Origin: Oceanisphaera litoralis | GTDB taxonomy: Bacteria; Pseudomonadota; Gammaproteobacteria; Enterobacterales; Aeromonadaceae | Length of the DNA: 64,000 nt | Direction of reading: 5' to 3' | Assembly: GCF_016907015.1 (NCBI RefSeq) | Contig: NZ_JAFBBE010000002.1 | Span: 124,001-188,000 of the forward strand | Shown here: positions 47,936-56,811 of the stretch, in pieces | Layout: every line of letters begins with the position of its first letter | Numbering within the stretch: position 1 is the first letter of the stretch | Position numbers and translations under genes: made by a program | The notes under the pieces: generated by a model | What the model was told of the DNA's origin: nothing | Databases searched by the model: none | Seen by the model: the letters and a program-made list of their open reading frames with translations, nothing else

Positions 47936-49078
47936 CCCGCTCTTGAACGGCAATTGTTGCCGGCATTGTGCCTGGTAATGGTGCATCTGCTCTTGCTCCC
48001 GCCGGCAGTAGTCGGCAATGGCGTCATTGAAGCCCCGCTCGAACAGCTTGAAGTAGCCGTGGCAGAGGCGGGGCTCAAAGCCGCGTTGTAGCTTGTGCTC
48101 GCCCTGAGCCCCGGCGTCGAAGCGGGTCAGCCCGTGCTGGATACAGTATTCAATGCCCTGGTAATAGCAGGCCTCGAAATGCAGAAAATCCAGCTCCTGT
48201 TCGCAGCCCCAGTAACGGCCATAGAGGGTATTGTGTGAGCGAAAGCACAGGGCGCCGGCCACCATGGTGTGATCTTGCCAGGCGGCGAACAGCACGCATT
48301 GATCCCGGCAATATTGGCCCCACAGCAGCAAGGTCTCCAGGCTCAGGTAGCCGTTGTGACCGGCCCGTTTCTGGTAGGTGCGCCGGTAAAAGCGGTAGAA
48401 CTGTCGCCAGACTTCCGGGGTGAGCGCATCGCCGCCCAGGGTGGTAAAACGGATGCCGCTGTTTTGCACCCGGGCCCGCTCCTTCAGCAGGTTCTTGCGC
48501 TTGCGGGAGCTGAAGCGGGCAAGAAAATCGTCCATATGGCGATAGCCCCGGTTCAGCCAATGAAACTGCACCGTGACCCGCCGTTGCCAATGCTGGCTTT
48601 GCAACGCCTCTGCCAGTTCGGGCTCGCAGAACAGGCACTGGTAGCCGCTGGCGCCAATGCGTTCGCTCAGGGCAAGCAGGCCCTGCTCAAACCAGGGCAT
48701 CACCTGTGCCGGCTGATAACCGGGTGCCAGCCCCAGCCTGGGACCGGAGGCGGGGGTAAAGGGAATGGCACAGACCAGCTTGGGGTAGTAGGCCAGCTGG
48801 TGGCGCTGGTAGGCCTCGGCAAAGGCCCAGTCGAACAGGTATTCACCATAGGAATGGGTCTTGATGTAGCAGGGCATGGCGGCAATCAGCCGGCCTTCCT
48901 GATACAGGCAGGCATGCTGCACCAGCCAGCCGGTGTCTTTGCCCAGGCTGCCGCCTTCTTCCAGCGCCCGCAAAAAGCCGTGGCGGATAAAGGGGTAGTC
49001 GTCGGTAAACAGCGCATCCCAGTGGGTGGCATCAATTTGGCTGATGGCGGGAATAAAGACCAGTTCGGGGGAGGGCAT
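47930..49078 (-). CDS. FemAB-like GNAT protein (COG3146 family)
   Basis: About 382 residues, tandem-GNAT FemAB-like family (PF04339). Recognisable segments are PFIRHGFLRALEEGGS near the N-terminus, FLARFSSRKRKNLLKERARV, YRFYRRTYQKR and RFDAGAQGEHKLQRGFEP near the C-terminus. The family is widespread in proteobacteria; an acyl or aminoacyl transfer role is inferred only from the fold. ATG at 49078 is preferred. Divergent from the nuclease gene. Confidence 0.85.
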   Translation of the reverse strand: MPSPELVFIPAISQIDATHWDALFTDDYPFIRHGFLRALEEGGSLGKDTGWLVQHACLYQEGRLIAAMPCYIKTHSYGEYLFDWAFAEAYQRHQLAYYPKLVCAIPFTPASGPRLGLAPGYQPAQVMPWFEQGLLALSERIGASGYQCLFCEPELAEALQSQHWQRRVTVQFHWLNRGYRHMDDFLARFSSRKRKNLLKERARVQNSGIRFTTLGGDALTPEVWRQFYRFYRRTYQKRAGHNGYLSLETLLLWGQYCRDQCVLFAAWQDHTMVAGALCFRSHNTLYGRYWGCEQELDFLHFEACYYQGIEYCIQHGLTRFDAGAQGEHKLQRGFEPRLCHGYFKLFERGFNDAIADYCRREQEQMHHYQAQCRQQLPFKSGE

Positions 49079-49203
49079 GGCGACCTGCTTTATATCGGAT
49101 AAGGCGGTTGCCGAGTATACCATTCCCCATTACCCACCGGGCTTTTTTGCATTCGACGGTCTAAAATTGGCTTCATCTGAGTTTTATTCTGGTTGGAGGT
49201 GGC

Positions 49204-50574
49204 ATGGATAACGGTAAGCTTGAGGTGTTGCATCACGGGGCAGTGCAGGGGGTGACCGGCTCTTGTCACGAGCTGCGACTGAACGGGGCCGGCATTCTCA
49301 TCGACTGCGGTCTGTTTCAGGGGACAGAGCGGCGGGATGATTTGGCCATCGATTTTGAGATCAAACATATCAAGGCGCTGGTGGTGACCCATGTGCATAT
49401 CGACCATGTGGGGCGCATTCCCTATCTGCTGGGGGCGGGCTTCAAGGGGCCGATCATCTGCTCGCAGCCCACGGCGCTGTTATTGCCGGCCATGCTGGAA
49501 GATGCGCTTAAAATCGGCTTTACCCGGGATAAAAAGCTGATCAATCGGGTGCTGAAAATGCTCAAATTCCGGCTGGTGCCTTTGCCTTATGGTGAGTGGC
49601 AGCCGGTGGCCGGCAGCGATATTGAGGTGCGGCTGCAGCGGGCCGGGCATATTCTGGGCTCGGCCTATGTGGAGTGCGAGGCGGGCGGCCAGCGCATTGT
49701 GTTCAGTGGTGATCTGGGTGCGCCTCATTCTCCGCTGCTGATCGCCCCCGAGCCGCCGGAGGCGTGTGATGTGTTGGTGATGGAAAGCACCTATGGCGAC
49801 CGTAATCACGAAAGTCGGCTCGATCGCCGCTTGCGGCTGAAGGAGGCCATTGAGCATGCGTTGGCCGATGGCGGCACCTTGCTGATCCCGGCCTTCAGCC
49901 TGGGCCGCACTCAGGACTTGCTGTACGAGATAGAAAGCCTGATGGCGGAGTTTGGCAGTGATGCAGCGGCCCCGGGCCTGCCCTGGAACGAGCTGGAAGT
50001 GGTGGTAGACTCGCCGCTGGCGGCCCGGTTTACCGGCCTGTATCGCAAGCTCAAGCCGTTCTGGAGTGATGAGGCGAAAGATCGAGTGGCAGAGGGGCGG
50101 CATCCCTTGTCGTTCGAACAGCTAACGGTGGTAAACAGCCACCGGGATCATCTTAATGCGGTGAACTATCTGGCCCGCTCTCGCAAACCCTGCGTGGTGC
50201 TGGCGGGCTCGGGCATGTGCGCCGGCGGCCGGGTGGTGAATTACCTCAAGGCGATGCTGGGAGACCCCCGCAACGACGTACTGTTTGTGGGGTATCAGGC
50301 CGAAGGCACGCCGGGTCGCGATATTCTGGAATACGGGCCGCAAGAAGGCTGGGTTACGCTTGACGACGAGCGCTTTACCATTCGTGCCCGGGTGCATCAG
50401 GTAAGCGGCTATTCGGCCCATGCCGGCCAGGAGGATCTGATAAACTTTGCCACCGGTATCACCCCTGCGCCCCGGCAAATCCGGTTGATCCATGGCGATG
50501 CCGAAGCCAAGGCGGTGCTGCAGGCGCGGTTGGGGGACTTGTTGCCGGAGACTGATGTGGTGATTGGGGAATAG
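49204..50574 (+). CDS. Metallo-beta-lactamase/beta-CASP family RNA-processing nuclease
   Basis: 456 residues. The MBL metal motif is VTHVHIDHVGRIPYL, with AGHILGSAYVE and FSGDLG following; the beta-CASP domain contributes MESTYGDRNHES, IPAFSLGRTQDLLY and GSGMCAGGRVVNYL, and an RMMBL-type end has QVSGYSAHAGQEDL. This is the YsiA/CPSF-73-like exonuclease family; bacterial targets are not well known. GGAGGTGGC precedes ATG. The stop TAG lies in a GGGGAATAGGG-type repeat. Confidence 0.92.
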   Translation: MDNGKLEVLHHGAVQGVTGSCHELRLNGAGILIDCGLFQGTERRDDLAIDFEIKHIKALVVTHVHIDHVGRIPYLLGAGFKGPIICSQPTALLLPAMLEDALKIGFTRDKKLINRVLKMLKFRLVPLPYGEWQPVAGSDIEVRLQRAGHILGSAYVECEAGGQRIVFSGDLGAPHSPLLIAPEPPEACDVLVMESTYGDRNHESRLDRRLRLKEAIEHALADGGTLLIPAFSLGRTQDLLYEIESLMAEFGSDAAAPGLPWNELEVVVDSPLAARFTGLYRKLKPFWSDEAKDRVAEGRHPLSFEQLTVVNSHRDHLNAVNYLARSRKPCVVLAGSGMCAGGRVVNYLKAMLGDPRNDVLFVGYQAEGTPGRDILEYGPQEGWVTLDDERFTIRARVHQVSGYSAHAGQEDLINFATGITPAPRQIRLIHGDAEAKAVLQARLGDLLPETDVVIGE

Positions 50575-50931
50575 GGGATAGATTCACCCTGTAGGCCCGA
50601 CTTCAGTCGGGAGGTTTTGCTGGTTGCTGAATGATCGCCCCACTGAAGTGGTATCTACAGGGGTCTACGGCGAGTCTCGGCCGACCGGTCGCGGCAGGGA
50701 TGGCGTGGCTGAGCCTAGTCCCCCTGTAGTAGCTGCTTTAGCTGCTAAATCAGGCAACGCCGGATCTGGTGCACGGGGTCAGGTAATACGGCGATATATA
50801 AAATATTGGTGTTGAGATGTGGCTTCGCCACATTGCACAGCTGACGCAGTGCCTTGTACAGGGGCTCGATTGTATTCTGGATCGGCTTGACCGTGGTGGT
50901 CTGATAATAAAGTTGCATCTTCGTTCACAGG
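50575..50931. other. Intergenic region after the beta-CASP gene
   Basis: No gene seen. It has fragments of dispersed repeats: GTAGGCCCGACTTCAGTCGGG...CCACTGAAGTGGTATCTACAGG (50591-50660), GGCAGGGATGGCGTGGCTGAG (50693-50713) and TGTAGTAGCTGCTTTAGCTGC (50727-50747), plus a TGTGGCTTCGCCACA hairpin (50818-50832). Confidence 0.5.
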
Positions 50932-50959
50932 AAAACCGCCTCCATCTGGGGCGGCTTTT
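50932..50959 (-). terminator. higBA terminator
   Basis: Minus strand AAAAGCCGCCCCAGA-TGGAGGCGGTTTT; imperfect 9-bp stem with T-run, about 28 bases after the higA stop. Confidence 0.75.
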
Positions 50960-50986
50960 GTTATCAAGCTGGGGAAAGCTTCCCCC

Positions 50987-51292
50987 TTAACCGTTCATCG
51001 CTGGCTGTAATGCCCGGATTGGCGGTTGAGGGTGCAGCCTGGCCAGCGCCAGGTCATAGTTTATCTGCATGGCGAGCCAGGCGCGGGCAGTGCTGACACC
51101 TGCCATTTCCAAACGTAGAGCAAGGTCAGGGCTGATCGCCGCTCGACCGTTCAATACACGGGACAGGGCTACGCGAGACATACCTAGCCGTTCAGCAGTT
51201 TCCTTGACTGACAAGCCAAGCTCGGCAATCACGTCTTCGCGCAACAATTCGCCAGGGTGCGGAGGATTTATCATCATCATTTTAGTCTCCAT
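50987..51292 (-). CDS. higA: HigA-type antitoxin (Xre family)
   Basis: 101 residues. HTH_3 DNA-binding protein: PPHPGELLREDVIAELGLSV, then KETAERLGMSRVALSRVLNG, the HigA/VapI pattern. It should bind its toxin and repress the operon. ATG shares one base with the toxin stop (TAATG), so translation is coupled. The toxin gene comes first, the usual hig order. Confidence 0.92.
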   Translation of the reverse strand: METKMMMINPPHPGELLREDVIAELGLSVKETAERLGMSRVALSRVLNGRAAISPDLALRLEMAGVSTARAWLAMQINYDLALARLHPQPPIRALQPAMNG

Positions 51293-51570
51293 TAGTGATA
51301 ATCAACATAATTGACCAATTCGATGTCTACTCCAACAAACCGAAAGGTCACACGCCAGTTGCCGTTAACCCTAACTGACCAATAGCCCCTCAGTTCGCCT
51401 TTAAGTTGGTGCAACTTGAACGAGGGTATGTTGAGGTCTTCTGGGACTGCTGCAACGTCTAGTAATGCCAGGATGCGCCGAAGCTTAGCAGCATGTGCCG
51501 CTTGAATACCTTTGGTCGTCCCTGTTCTATAGAAGGCTTCAAGACCTTTGTGCTGGAATCCTGTAATCAT
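51292..51570 (-). CDS. higB: HigB/RelE-type mRNA interferase toxin
   Basis: 92 residues. RelE-superfamily ribosome-dependent mRNA nuclease of the HigB type. HKGLEAFYRTGTTKGIQAAHA, LHQLKGELRGYWSVRVNGNW and RVTFRFVGVDIELVNYVDYH match the family, including the C-terminal basic/aromatic residues. No disruption is seen, so the pair is probably functional. Promoter not resolved. Confidence 0.92.
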   Translation of the reverse strand: MITGFQHKGLEAFYRTGTTKGIQAAHAAKLRRILALLDVAAVPEDLNIPSFKLHQLKGELRGYWSVRVNGNWRVTFRFVGVDIELVNYVDYH

Positions 51571-51994
51571 GCTTTGATTGTATCGCGTGGCGTTACGGGT
51601 TACAAGTGAGCTTGTCAGGGTGGTGCTTTGTTTTCATCATCAGGCTCGGCTTCAGTCGGGAGCTTGCCCCGCTAAAGCGAAGGCCTACAGGGGTCAACCA
51701 AGGGCCGTGTTTTTTTCTACTTCAGGCGCCTACGGAGGCTGTTTTCCATAGGGTCGCATTTATTCGCCGGGAATCCGGGCCTTGTACAAATTGCGTTCTA
51801 TCCAGTTTGTCTATTGATTTAAATTAACACCATGGGTGTTATTATTTTCAATAAAGTAAACCTCGCTGTTACCGTTTTCCGTAGGTCGAATTTATTTGAC
51901 TGGTGGTGTTGCATGTCTCCATATGTTGGGATGAATAATGAGTCCCAATAGGTTGGAAGTGGGAAATAATTTCAATAAAAACAAAGGGATGACT
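51571..51994. other. Intergenic region between higB and galE
   Basis: No gene supported. It contains degraded repeat pieces: GGCTTCAGTCGGGAGC...TAAAGCGAAGGCCTACAGG (51650-51690), ATAGGGTCGCATTTATTCGCC (51750-51770) and GTAGGTCGAATTTATTTGAC (51882-51901), and an A+T-richer stretch near 51805-51870 with the ACACCATGGGTGT palindrome that may hold promoters. Confidence 0.5.
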
Positions 51995-53011
51995 ATGACG
52001 ATTTTAGTAACCGGCGGTGCCGGCTATATTGGCTCTCATACGCTGGTGGAACTGTTGAACAGTGGCCGGCAGGTATTGGTGCTGGATAACCTGAGCAATG
52101 CATCGGCCGAGTCGTTGCGACGGGTGACCGAGATCACCGGCAGGCAGCCGGCTTTTGTGGAAGGCGATATTCGCGATGCGGCCCTGCTGGAAAAGCTGTT
52201 TGCCGAGCACGATATTGAGGCCGTGGTGCATTTTGCCGGGCTGAAGGCGGTGGGCGAGAGCGTACAGAAGCCGCTGGAATATTACGACAACAACGTCAAC
52301 GGCACCCTGGTGCTGGTGGATGAAATGCGCAAGGCCGGGGTGTTTAAGCTGGTGTTCAGCTCGTCGGCCACCGTCTATGGCGAGCCGCAGCAAATGCCGA
52401 TTACCGAAGACTTTGCGGTGGGCGGCACCACCAACCCGTATGGCACCTCAAAGCTGATGGTCGAGCAGATACTGCAGGACCTGGCCAAATCGGATGAACG
52501 CTGGGCCATTGCCCTGCTGCGTTATTTCAATCCGGTGGGGGCGCATGAGTCTGGCTTGATTGGCGAAGATCCCAATGGTATTCCCAACAATTTGCTGCCC
52601 TATATTGCCCAGGTGGCGGTGGGCCGGCTGAAGGCGTTGTCGGTATTTGGCGATGATTACGCCACGGTCGATGGCACCGGGGTGCGGGATTACATTCATG
52701 TGGTGGACCTGGCGCTGGGGCACCTCAAGGCGCTGGAACGCATTGCCGGCCATGCGGGGGTGAGCATCTATAACCTGGGCACCGGCCAGGGGTATTCTGT
52801 GCTGCAGATGGTCAAGGCGTTCGAGCAGGCCAGCGGTCGCCCCGTGCCTTATGCCATGGCGCCGCGCCGCCCCGGTGATATTGCCGAATGCTGGGCCAAC
52901 CCGGCCAGGGCGCTTGAACAGCTGGGCTGGCAGGCCGAACGGGGCCTGGAGCAGATGATGATGGATGCCTGGCGCTGGCAGTCACAGAATCCTTGCGGAT
53001 ATAGGGAATAG
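51995..53011 (+). CDS. galE: UDP-glucose 4-epimerase
   Basis: 338 residues, the E. coli GalE length. It interconverts UDP-glucose and UDP-galactose for Leloir metabolism and surface sugars. The NAD motif [10 protein letters not shown], the Ser-Tyr-Lys set in [10 protein letters not shown] and [11 protein letters not shown], and [14 protein letters not shown] are intact. ATG at 51995 has AAAGGG upstream and gives MTILVTGG; codons further up are in frame but unlike the family. No other gal genes are adjacent. The stop lies in a heptamer array. Confidence 0.96.
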   Translation: MTILVTGGAGYIGSHTLVELLNSGRQVLVLDNLSNASAESLRRVTEITGRQPAFVEGDIRDAALLEKLFAEHDIEAVVHFAGLKAVGESVQKPLEYYDNNVNGTLVLVDEMRKAGVFKLVFSSSATVYGEPQQMPITEDFAVGGTTNPYGTSKLMVEQILQDLAKSDERWAIALLRYFNPVGAHESGLIGEDPNGIPNNLLPYIAQVAVGRLKALSVFGDDYATVDGTGVRDYIHVVDLALGHLKALERIAGHAGVSIYNLGTGQGYSVLQMVKAFEQASGRPVPYAMAPRRPGDIAECWANPARALEQLGWQAERGLEQMMMDAWRWQSQNPCGYRE

Positions 53012-53035
53012 GGATTGGGGAATAGGGAGGGGTGG
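52998..53035. repeat. Heptanucleotide array across the galE stop
   Basis: Units ATAGGGA, ATAGGGA, TTGGGGA, ATAGGGA. The galE TAG is in the second unit; other TAGs lie 7 bases before and 14 bases after, in different frames. Confidence 0.82.
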
Positions 53036-53044
53036 ATTCACCCT

Positions 53045-53158
53045 GTAGCCGCCGCTTTAGCTGGCGGATCAGGCCGCAGCGAGCTTTCAGATAAGGCGCC
53101 GTGCCTGTAAAGTGCGATTCGCCTGCGGGTTTGCGCCGCATGAATGGGCGCCTACGGG
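53045..53158. repeat. GTAGC-GCTTTAGCTGGC repeat, galE-pgi gap
   Basis: Starts GTAGCCGCCGCTTTAGCTGGC and ends GAATGGGCGCCTACGGG; second full copy of the element at 34455. Confidence 0.7.
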
Positions 53159-53169
53159 TGGAGTCACTT

Positions 53170-53557
53170 GTAGGGTCGAATTTATTCGACCACATTGCCA
53201 GTGGTTGCATGATGACGCTGTTGGTCCAATGAATTGGACCCTACGGTGTATAGCGTTTGTTGTAGGGGCGAATTTATTCGACCGCATTGCCAGTGTTGCA
53301 TGATGACGCTGTTGGTCCAATGAATTGGACCCTACGGTGTATAGCGTTTGTTGTAGGGTCGAATTTATTCGACCACATTGCCAGTGTTGCATGATGACGC
53401 TGTTGGTCCAATGAATTGGACCCTATGGTGTATAGCGTTTGTTGTAGGGTCGAATTTATTCGACCACATTGCCAGTGTTGCATGATGACACTGTTGGTCC
53501 AATGAATTGGACCCTACGGTGCATAGCGTTTGTCGCAGGGACGAATTTATTCGACCC
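53170..53557. repeat. Tandem array of a 91-bp GTAGGGTC repeat
   Basis: Four full units starting at 53170 (92 bp), 53262, 53353 and 53444 (91 bp each) and a partial fifth from 53535. Each unit is a ~73-bp element running from GTAGGGTCGAATTTATTCGACC to GGTCCAATGAATTGGACCCTAC, plus an 18-bp linker around GTGTATAGCGTTTGTT. Units are nearly identical (a few single-base differences). Confidence 0.95.
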
Positions 53558-53642
53558 TGGTGTTTACGGATCGTGGGCGGCACTGCAATGTTCGCCTCAC
53601 GCCTGGCGTACGAAATTTTAAATAATAATTAACGGGATTGGG

Positions 53643-55286
53643 ATGACGTCTTTATATCAGCAGCCACGCTTTATGGCGCTACAGGAGTGTAAACCGCGGG
53701 AGCAGGCATTGAGCCTGGCGCAGCGTTTTGCCGAGGATCCGGCGCGGTTTTCGCGCTTTTGCTTTGCTTTTGGCAGCCATATGCGGGTGGACTTGTCTCG
53801 GCAGCATTGGTCTGCCGAGGTGCTGGCGCAGTTGTGTGAACTGGCGCGAGACATGAAGCTGGAGTCGGCTATAGCGGCCCTGTTCGGCGATAACCTGTTT
53901 AACCATACCGAAGGGCGGGCGGCGCTGCACACGGCGTTGCGCATGCCGGTGGATGCCAGTGCGGTGCTGAATGGCGAGAATGTGGTGCCCCGGGTGCATG
54001 CGGAGCTGGAGCGGATCAAGGCCTTTTGCGAACGGGTGCATACCGGCGAATGGCGCGGTTACACCGGTCAGCCCATTACGGATGTGGTCAATATCGGCAT
54101 CGGCGGCTCCGATCTGGGGCCGGCCATGGTGGTGGAGGCGCTGGCGCCGTATCAGGACAAGGGCATGCGCGCCCATTTTGTGTCGAACATGGACGGTGCC
54201 CAGCTGGCCTCTGTGTTGGCAGAGGTGGATCCGGCTCGCACCCTGTTTGTGATCTCGTCCAAAACCTTTACCACCGATGAAACCATGACCAATGCCCGTG
54301 CTGCCCGGGCCTGGCTGCTGGCGGCCTGTGGCGATGAAACCCAGGTGAAAAAGCATTTTGTGGCGGTGTCGACCAACGCTTCTGCGGTGCAGGAATTCGG
54401 CATCGATCTTGAGCATATGTTCCGGTTCTGGAGCTGGGTGGGGGGGCGCTTTTCGTTGTGGTCGGCCATCGGTCTGCCCATCGCCCTGGCGCTGGGGTTC
54501 GAGCGCTTCGAGCAACTGCAGGCGGGCGCTCACGAGATGGATGAGCACCTGCGCCATACGCCCTTCGAGCAGAATATTCCGGTGTTGCTGGCGCTGCTCA
54601 GCATCTGGAACATCAATGTGCTGGGGCTGCAGAGCGAAGGCATTTTCCCCTACAGCCATCATCTGAAGCGTTTTCCGGCCTATTTGCAGCAGCTGAACAT
54701 GGAGTCCAACGGCAAGGGCGTGAACAATACCGGCGAGAAGATTACCCACAACACTGGCCCCGTGGTGTGGGGCGAGGTAGGCACCAACGGTCAGCATGCG
54801 TTTTTTCAGTTGTTGCATCAGGGCAGCCAGGTGGTGCCGGCCGAGTTTATCGGCTTTGCCCGTTCCTGTTACGACTACCCGGAGCACCATCGCAAGCTGT
54901 TGGCCAACATGCTGGCCCAGGCCCAGGCGCTGGCCTTCGGCAAAGACCGGCAGCAGGTAGAGGCCGAGATGACGGCAGAGGGGCTGAGTGCCGAGGCCAT
55001 CGCAAAGCTTGCGCCCTACAAGGTGATGGACGGCAACCGCCCCAGCACCACCATTCTGTGCGACGAGTTTACCCCCCATAACCTGGGTGCTCTTATTGCC
55101 CTGTATGAGCACAAGACCTTTGTGCAGGGTGTACTGTGGAACATCAACAGCTTCGATCAGTGGGGGGTGGAGCTGGGTAAAAAACTCGCCGCCCGCCTGA
55201 TTGACGATTTGGCGGATGAGTCGGTTGCTTCAGGGCACGACAGCGCCACCAATGGCATGCTGGCGCAGATTAAGTTGTGGCGGTAA
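53643..55286 (+). CDS. pgi: Glucose-6-phosphate isomerase
   Basis: 547 residues. Glycolysis/gluconeogenesis enzyme. VNIGIGGSDLGPAMV, VISSKTFTTDETM, the PGI signature 1 region WVGGRFSLWSAIGLPIAL and signature 2 area with the catalytic residues in YSHHLKRFPAYLQQLNMESN and FDQWGVELGKKLA are present. The N-terminus is slightly divergent but full length. Only a weak GGGATTGGG-type Shine-Dalgarno precedes ATG. The 91-bp array lies directly upstream. Confidence 0.96.
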   Translation: MTSLYQQPRFMALQECKPREQALSLAQRFAEDPARFSRFCFAFGSHMRVDLSRQHWSAEVLAQLCELARDMKLESAIAALFGDNLFNHTEGRAALHTALRMPVDASAVLNGENVVPRVHAELERIKAFCERVHTGEWRGYTGQPITDVVNIGIGGSDLGPAMVVEALAPYQDKGMRAHFVSNMDGAQLASVLAEVDPARTLFVISSKTFTTDETMTNARAARAWLLAACGDETQVKKHFVAVSTNASAVQEFGIDLEHMFRFWSWVGGRFSLWSAIGLPIALALGFERFEQLQAGAHEMDEHLRHTPFEQNIPVLLALLSIWNINVLGLQSEGIFPYSHHLKRFPAYLQQLNMESNGKGVNNTGEKITHNTGPVVWGEVGTNGQHAFFQLLHQGSQVVPAEFIGFARSCYDYPEHHRKLLANMLAQAQALAFGKDRQQVEAEMTAEGLSAEAIAKLAPYKVMDGNRPSTTILCDEFTPHNLGALIALYEHKTFVQGVLWNINSFDQWGVELGKKLAARLIDDLADESVASGHDSATNGMLAQIKLWR

Positions 55287-55308
55287 GCGGCCATTTATGC
55301 TGCGCCGA

Positions 55309-55634
55309 TCTACTCCCTCCCCTTAACCTCGAATTTGGCAGAACCACTGCGGGGTGCAACGCAAGGGGAGGGCTGGGGAGGGGTTTCTGCAGGATATGCG
55401 TATGTTCCGCAGGGTCTATGTCTCGGCCAAAGCGACACCCCCCTCCCAGCCTCCCCCTGGGGATAACCCGTAGTTATACCTGTATCTCCGCTGCCAAGGG
55501 GGAGGGGCAGTTTGGTGCCGATGGCAAGTTTGGCGCCGATCTACTCCCTCCCCTTAACCTCGAATTTGGCAGAACCACTGCGGGGTGCAACGCAAGGGGA
55601 GGGTTGGGGAGGGGTTTCTGGGGAGGGGCAGTTT
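55309..55634. repeat. CCCTCCCC mosaic repeat, three halves
   Basis: First-type half (55309-55392), second-type half (55440-55512) and a further first-type half (55546-55622) nearly identical to the initial one. It fills the convergent pgi-map gap. Confidence 0.8.
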
Positions 55635-55638
55635 GGTG

Positions 55639-55680
55639 CCCGCTTCCCGCTTTCAGCTTCTAGCTTTCAGCTTTAATAAC
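55639..55680. repeat. Heptanucleotide array across the map stop
   Basis: Units CCCGCTT, CCCGCTT, TCAGCTT, CTAGCTT, TCAGCTT, TAATAAC. The map stop is CTA at 55660-55662 and the last codons of map lie inside the array. Confidence 0.85.
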
Positions 55681-56451
55681 CCGCGGCAGCTTGTCGTCTT
55701 TACGCAGGGTCAGTACTTCGCAGCCGTCTTCGGTGACCAGCAGGGTGTGTTCATACTGGGCCGACAGGCTGCGGTCCTTGGTGACGACGGTCCAGCCGTC
55801 GCCCAGCATCTTGCTCTGGCGCTTGCCCGCGTTGATCATCGGCTCTATGGTCAGGCACATGCCCGCTTCCAGCACTTCACCGGTGCCCGGCTTGCCGTAG
55901 TGCAGCACCTGCGGCTCTTCGTGGAACTCGGCGCCGATGCCGTGGCCGCAGTATTCCCGCACTACCGAATAGTTGTGCGCCTCGGCGTGCTGCTGAATGG
56001 CGGCGCCGATGTCGCCCAGATGTACCCCGTGCTTGACCATCTTGATGGCCAGTTCCAGACATTCCAGGGTCACCCGGCACAGGCGCTCGGCCATGATGCT
56101 GGGCTTGCCGACCATGAACATCTTGGAGGTATCACCGTGGTAGCCATCCTTGATCACGGTAATGTCGATATTGATGATGTCGCCTTCCTTGAGCTTCTTG
56201 TCCGCCGGAATACCGTGGCAGATCACGTGGTTCACCGAGGTACAGATCGACTTGGGAAAACCGTGGTAGTTCAGCGGCGCCGGAATCGCCTGCTGCTCGT
56301 TCACGATGTAGTCATGGCAGATCTGGTTCAGCTGATCGGTGGTCACGCCGGCCTTGACGTACGGCTCGATCATTTCCAGCACCTCGGCGGCCAGGCGACC
56401 GGCCACGCGCATTTTTTCTATCTCTTCCGGGGTTTTTATGACTATGCTCAT
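55660..56451 (-). CDS. map: Methionine aminopeptidase, type I
   Basis: 263 residues. Removes N-terminal methionine from new proteins; a two-metal enzyme. Conserved segments with the metal ligands are seen in KEGDIINIDITVIKDGYHGD, GHGIGAEFHEEPQVLHYG and MCLTIEPMINAG, and YEHTLLVTEDG at the end. ATG at 56451 is chosen over a TTG one codon upstream. Divergent from rpsB, the standard arrangement. Its C-terminal IKAES overlaps a heptamer array, so the last residues may be repeat-derived. Confidence 0.96.
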   Translation of the reverse strand: MSIVIKTPEEIEKMRVAGRLAAEVLEMIEPYVKAGVTTDQLNQICHDYIVNEQQAIPAPLNYHGFPKSICTSVNHVICHGIPADKKLKEGDIINIDITVIKDGYHGDTSKMFMVGKPSIMAERLCRVTLECLELAIKMVKHGVHLGDIGAAIQQHAEAHNYSVVREYCGHGIGAEFHEEPQVLHYGKPGTGEVLEAGMCLTIEPMINAGKRQSKMLGDGWTVVTKDRSLSAQYEHTLLVTEDGCEVLTLRKDDKLPRVIKAES

Positions 56452-56618
56452 CAAATTCGTCTCTGTGGGTGGGCGCCCTATTCAGGATTGCGTCGTCGGG
56501 CAGGGCGGCTATCGGCTCTTCCGATAAGAATGGCCGATAAGGATGGCCGATAAAAGGGCAAAAGTGTAACGCCAAGCGCGCCCGACTTCCACCTGTATGC
56601 AGCCGGCTAACGCCGACA

Positions 56619-56648
56619 CTGGCACCGGGTCCTGTTTTATGGTATAAA
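56619..56648 (+). promoter_or_regulatory. Predicted rpsB promoter
   Basis: CTGGCA, 18-bp spacer, TATAAA (56643-56648), followed by a G+C-rich discriminator GCGCGCC as is common for stringently controlled ribosomal promoters. Confidence 0.5.
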
Positions 56649-56659
56649 GCGCGCCGTGA

Positions 56660-56811
56660 TAGTTGCATCTGCGGGTATGCCTGCAGGTTTATCCATCACA
56701 TACACTCACTTTCTTAATACACACACACATCGGCACATGCTCCAGGGTGCCTTCGGGTCGGAGTCATGGGATGTGTGGAGGCCTAACCCAATACACTTAT
56801 TTGAGGAAATC
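56660..56811 (+). promoter_or_regulatory. rpsB mRNA leader (S2 autoregulatory region)
   Basis: A 150-base untranslated leader with GGTGCCTTCGGGTCGGAGTC, ATGTGTGGAGGCCTAACCCA and then GAGGAAATC before the ATG. The GGAGGC-TAACCCA block resembles enterobacterial rpsB leaders, which mediate repression by S2. I recall the similarity and have not aligned it. No gene lies in 56452-56811. Confidence 0.5.

Noticed and set aside
51606-51827. 73-codon plus-strand frame between higB and galE
   Set aside because: It consists mostly of repeat fragments and has no start signal or recognisable content.
53170-53557. CRISPR-like regular repeats
   Set aside because: The period is 91 bp with nearly identical sequence throughout, so there are no variable spacers, and no cas genes are present. 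It is a tandem repeat array.
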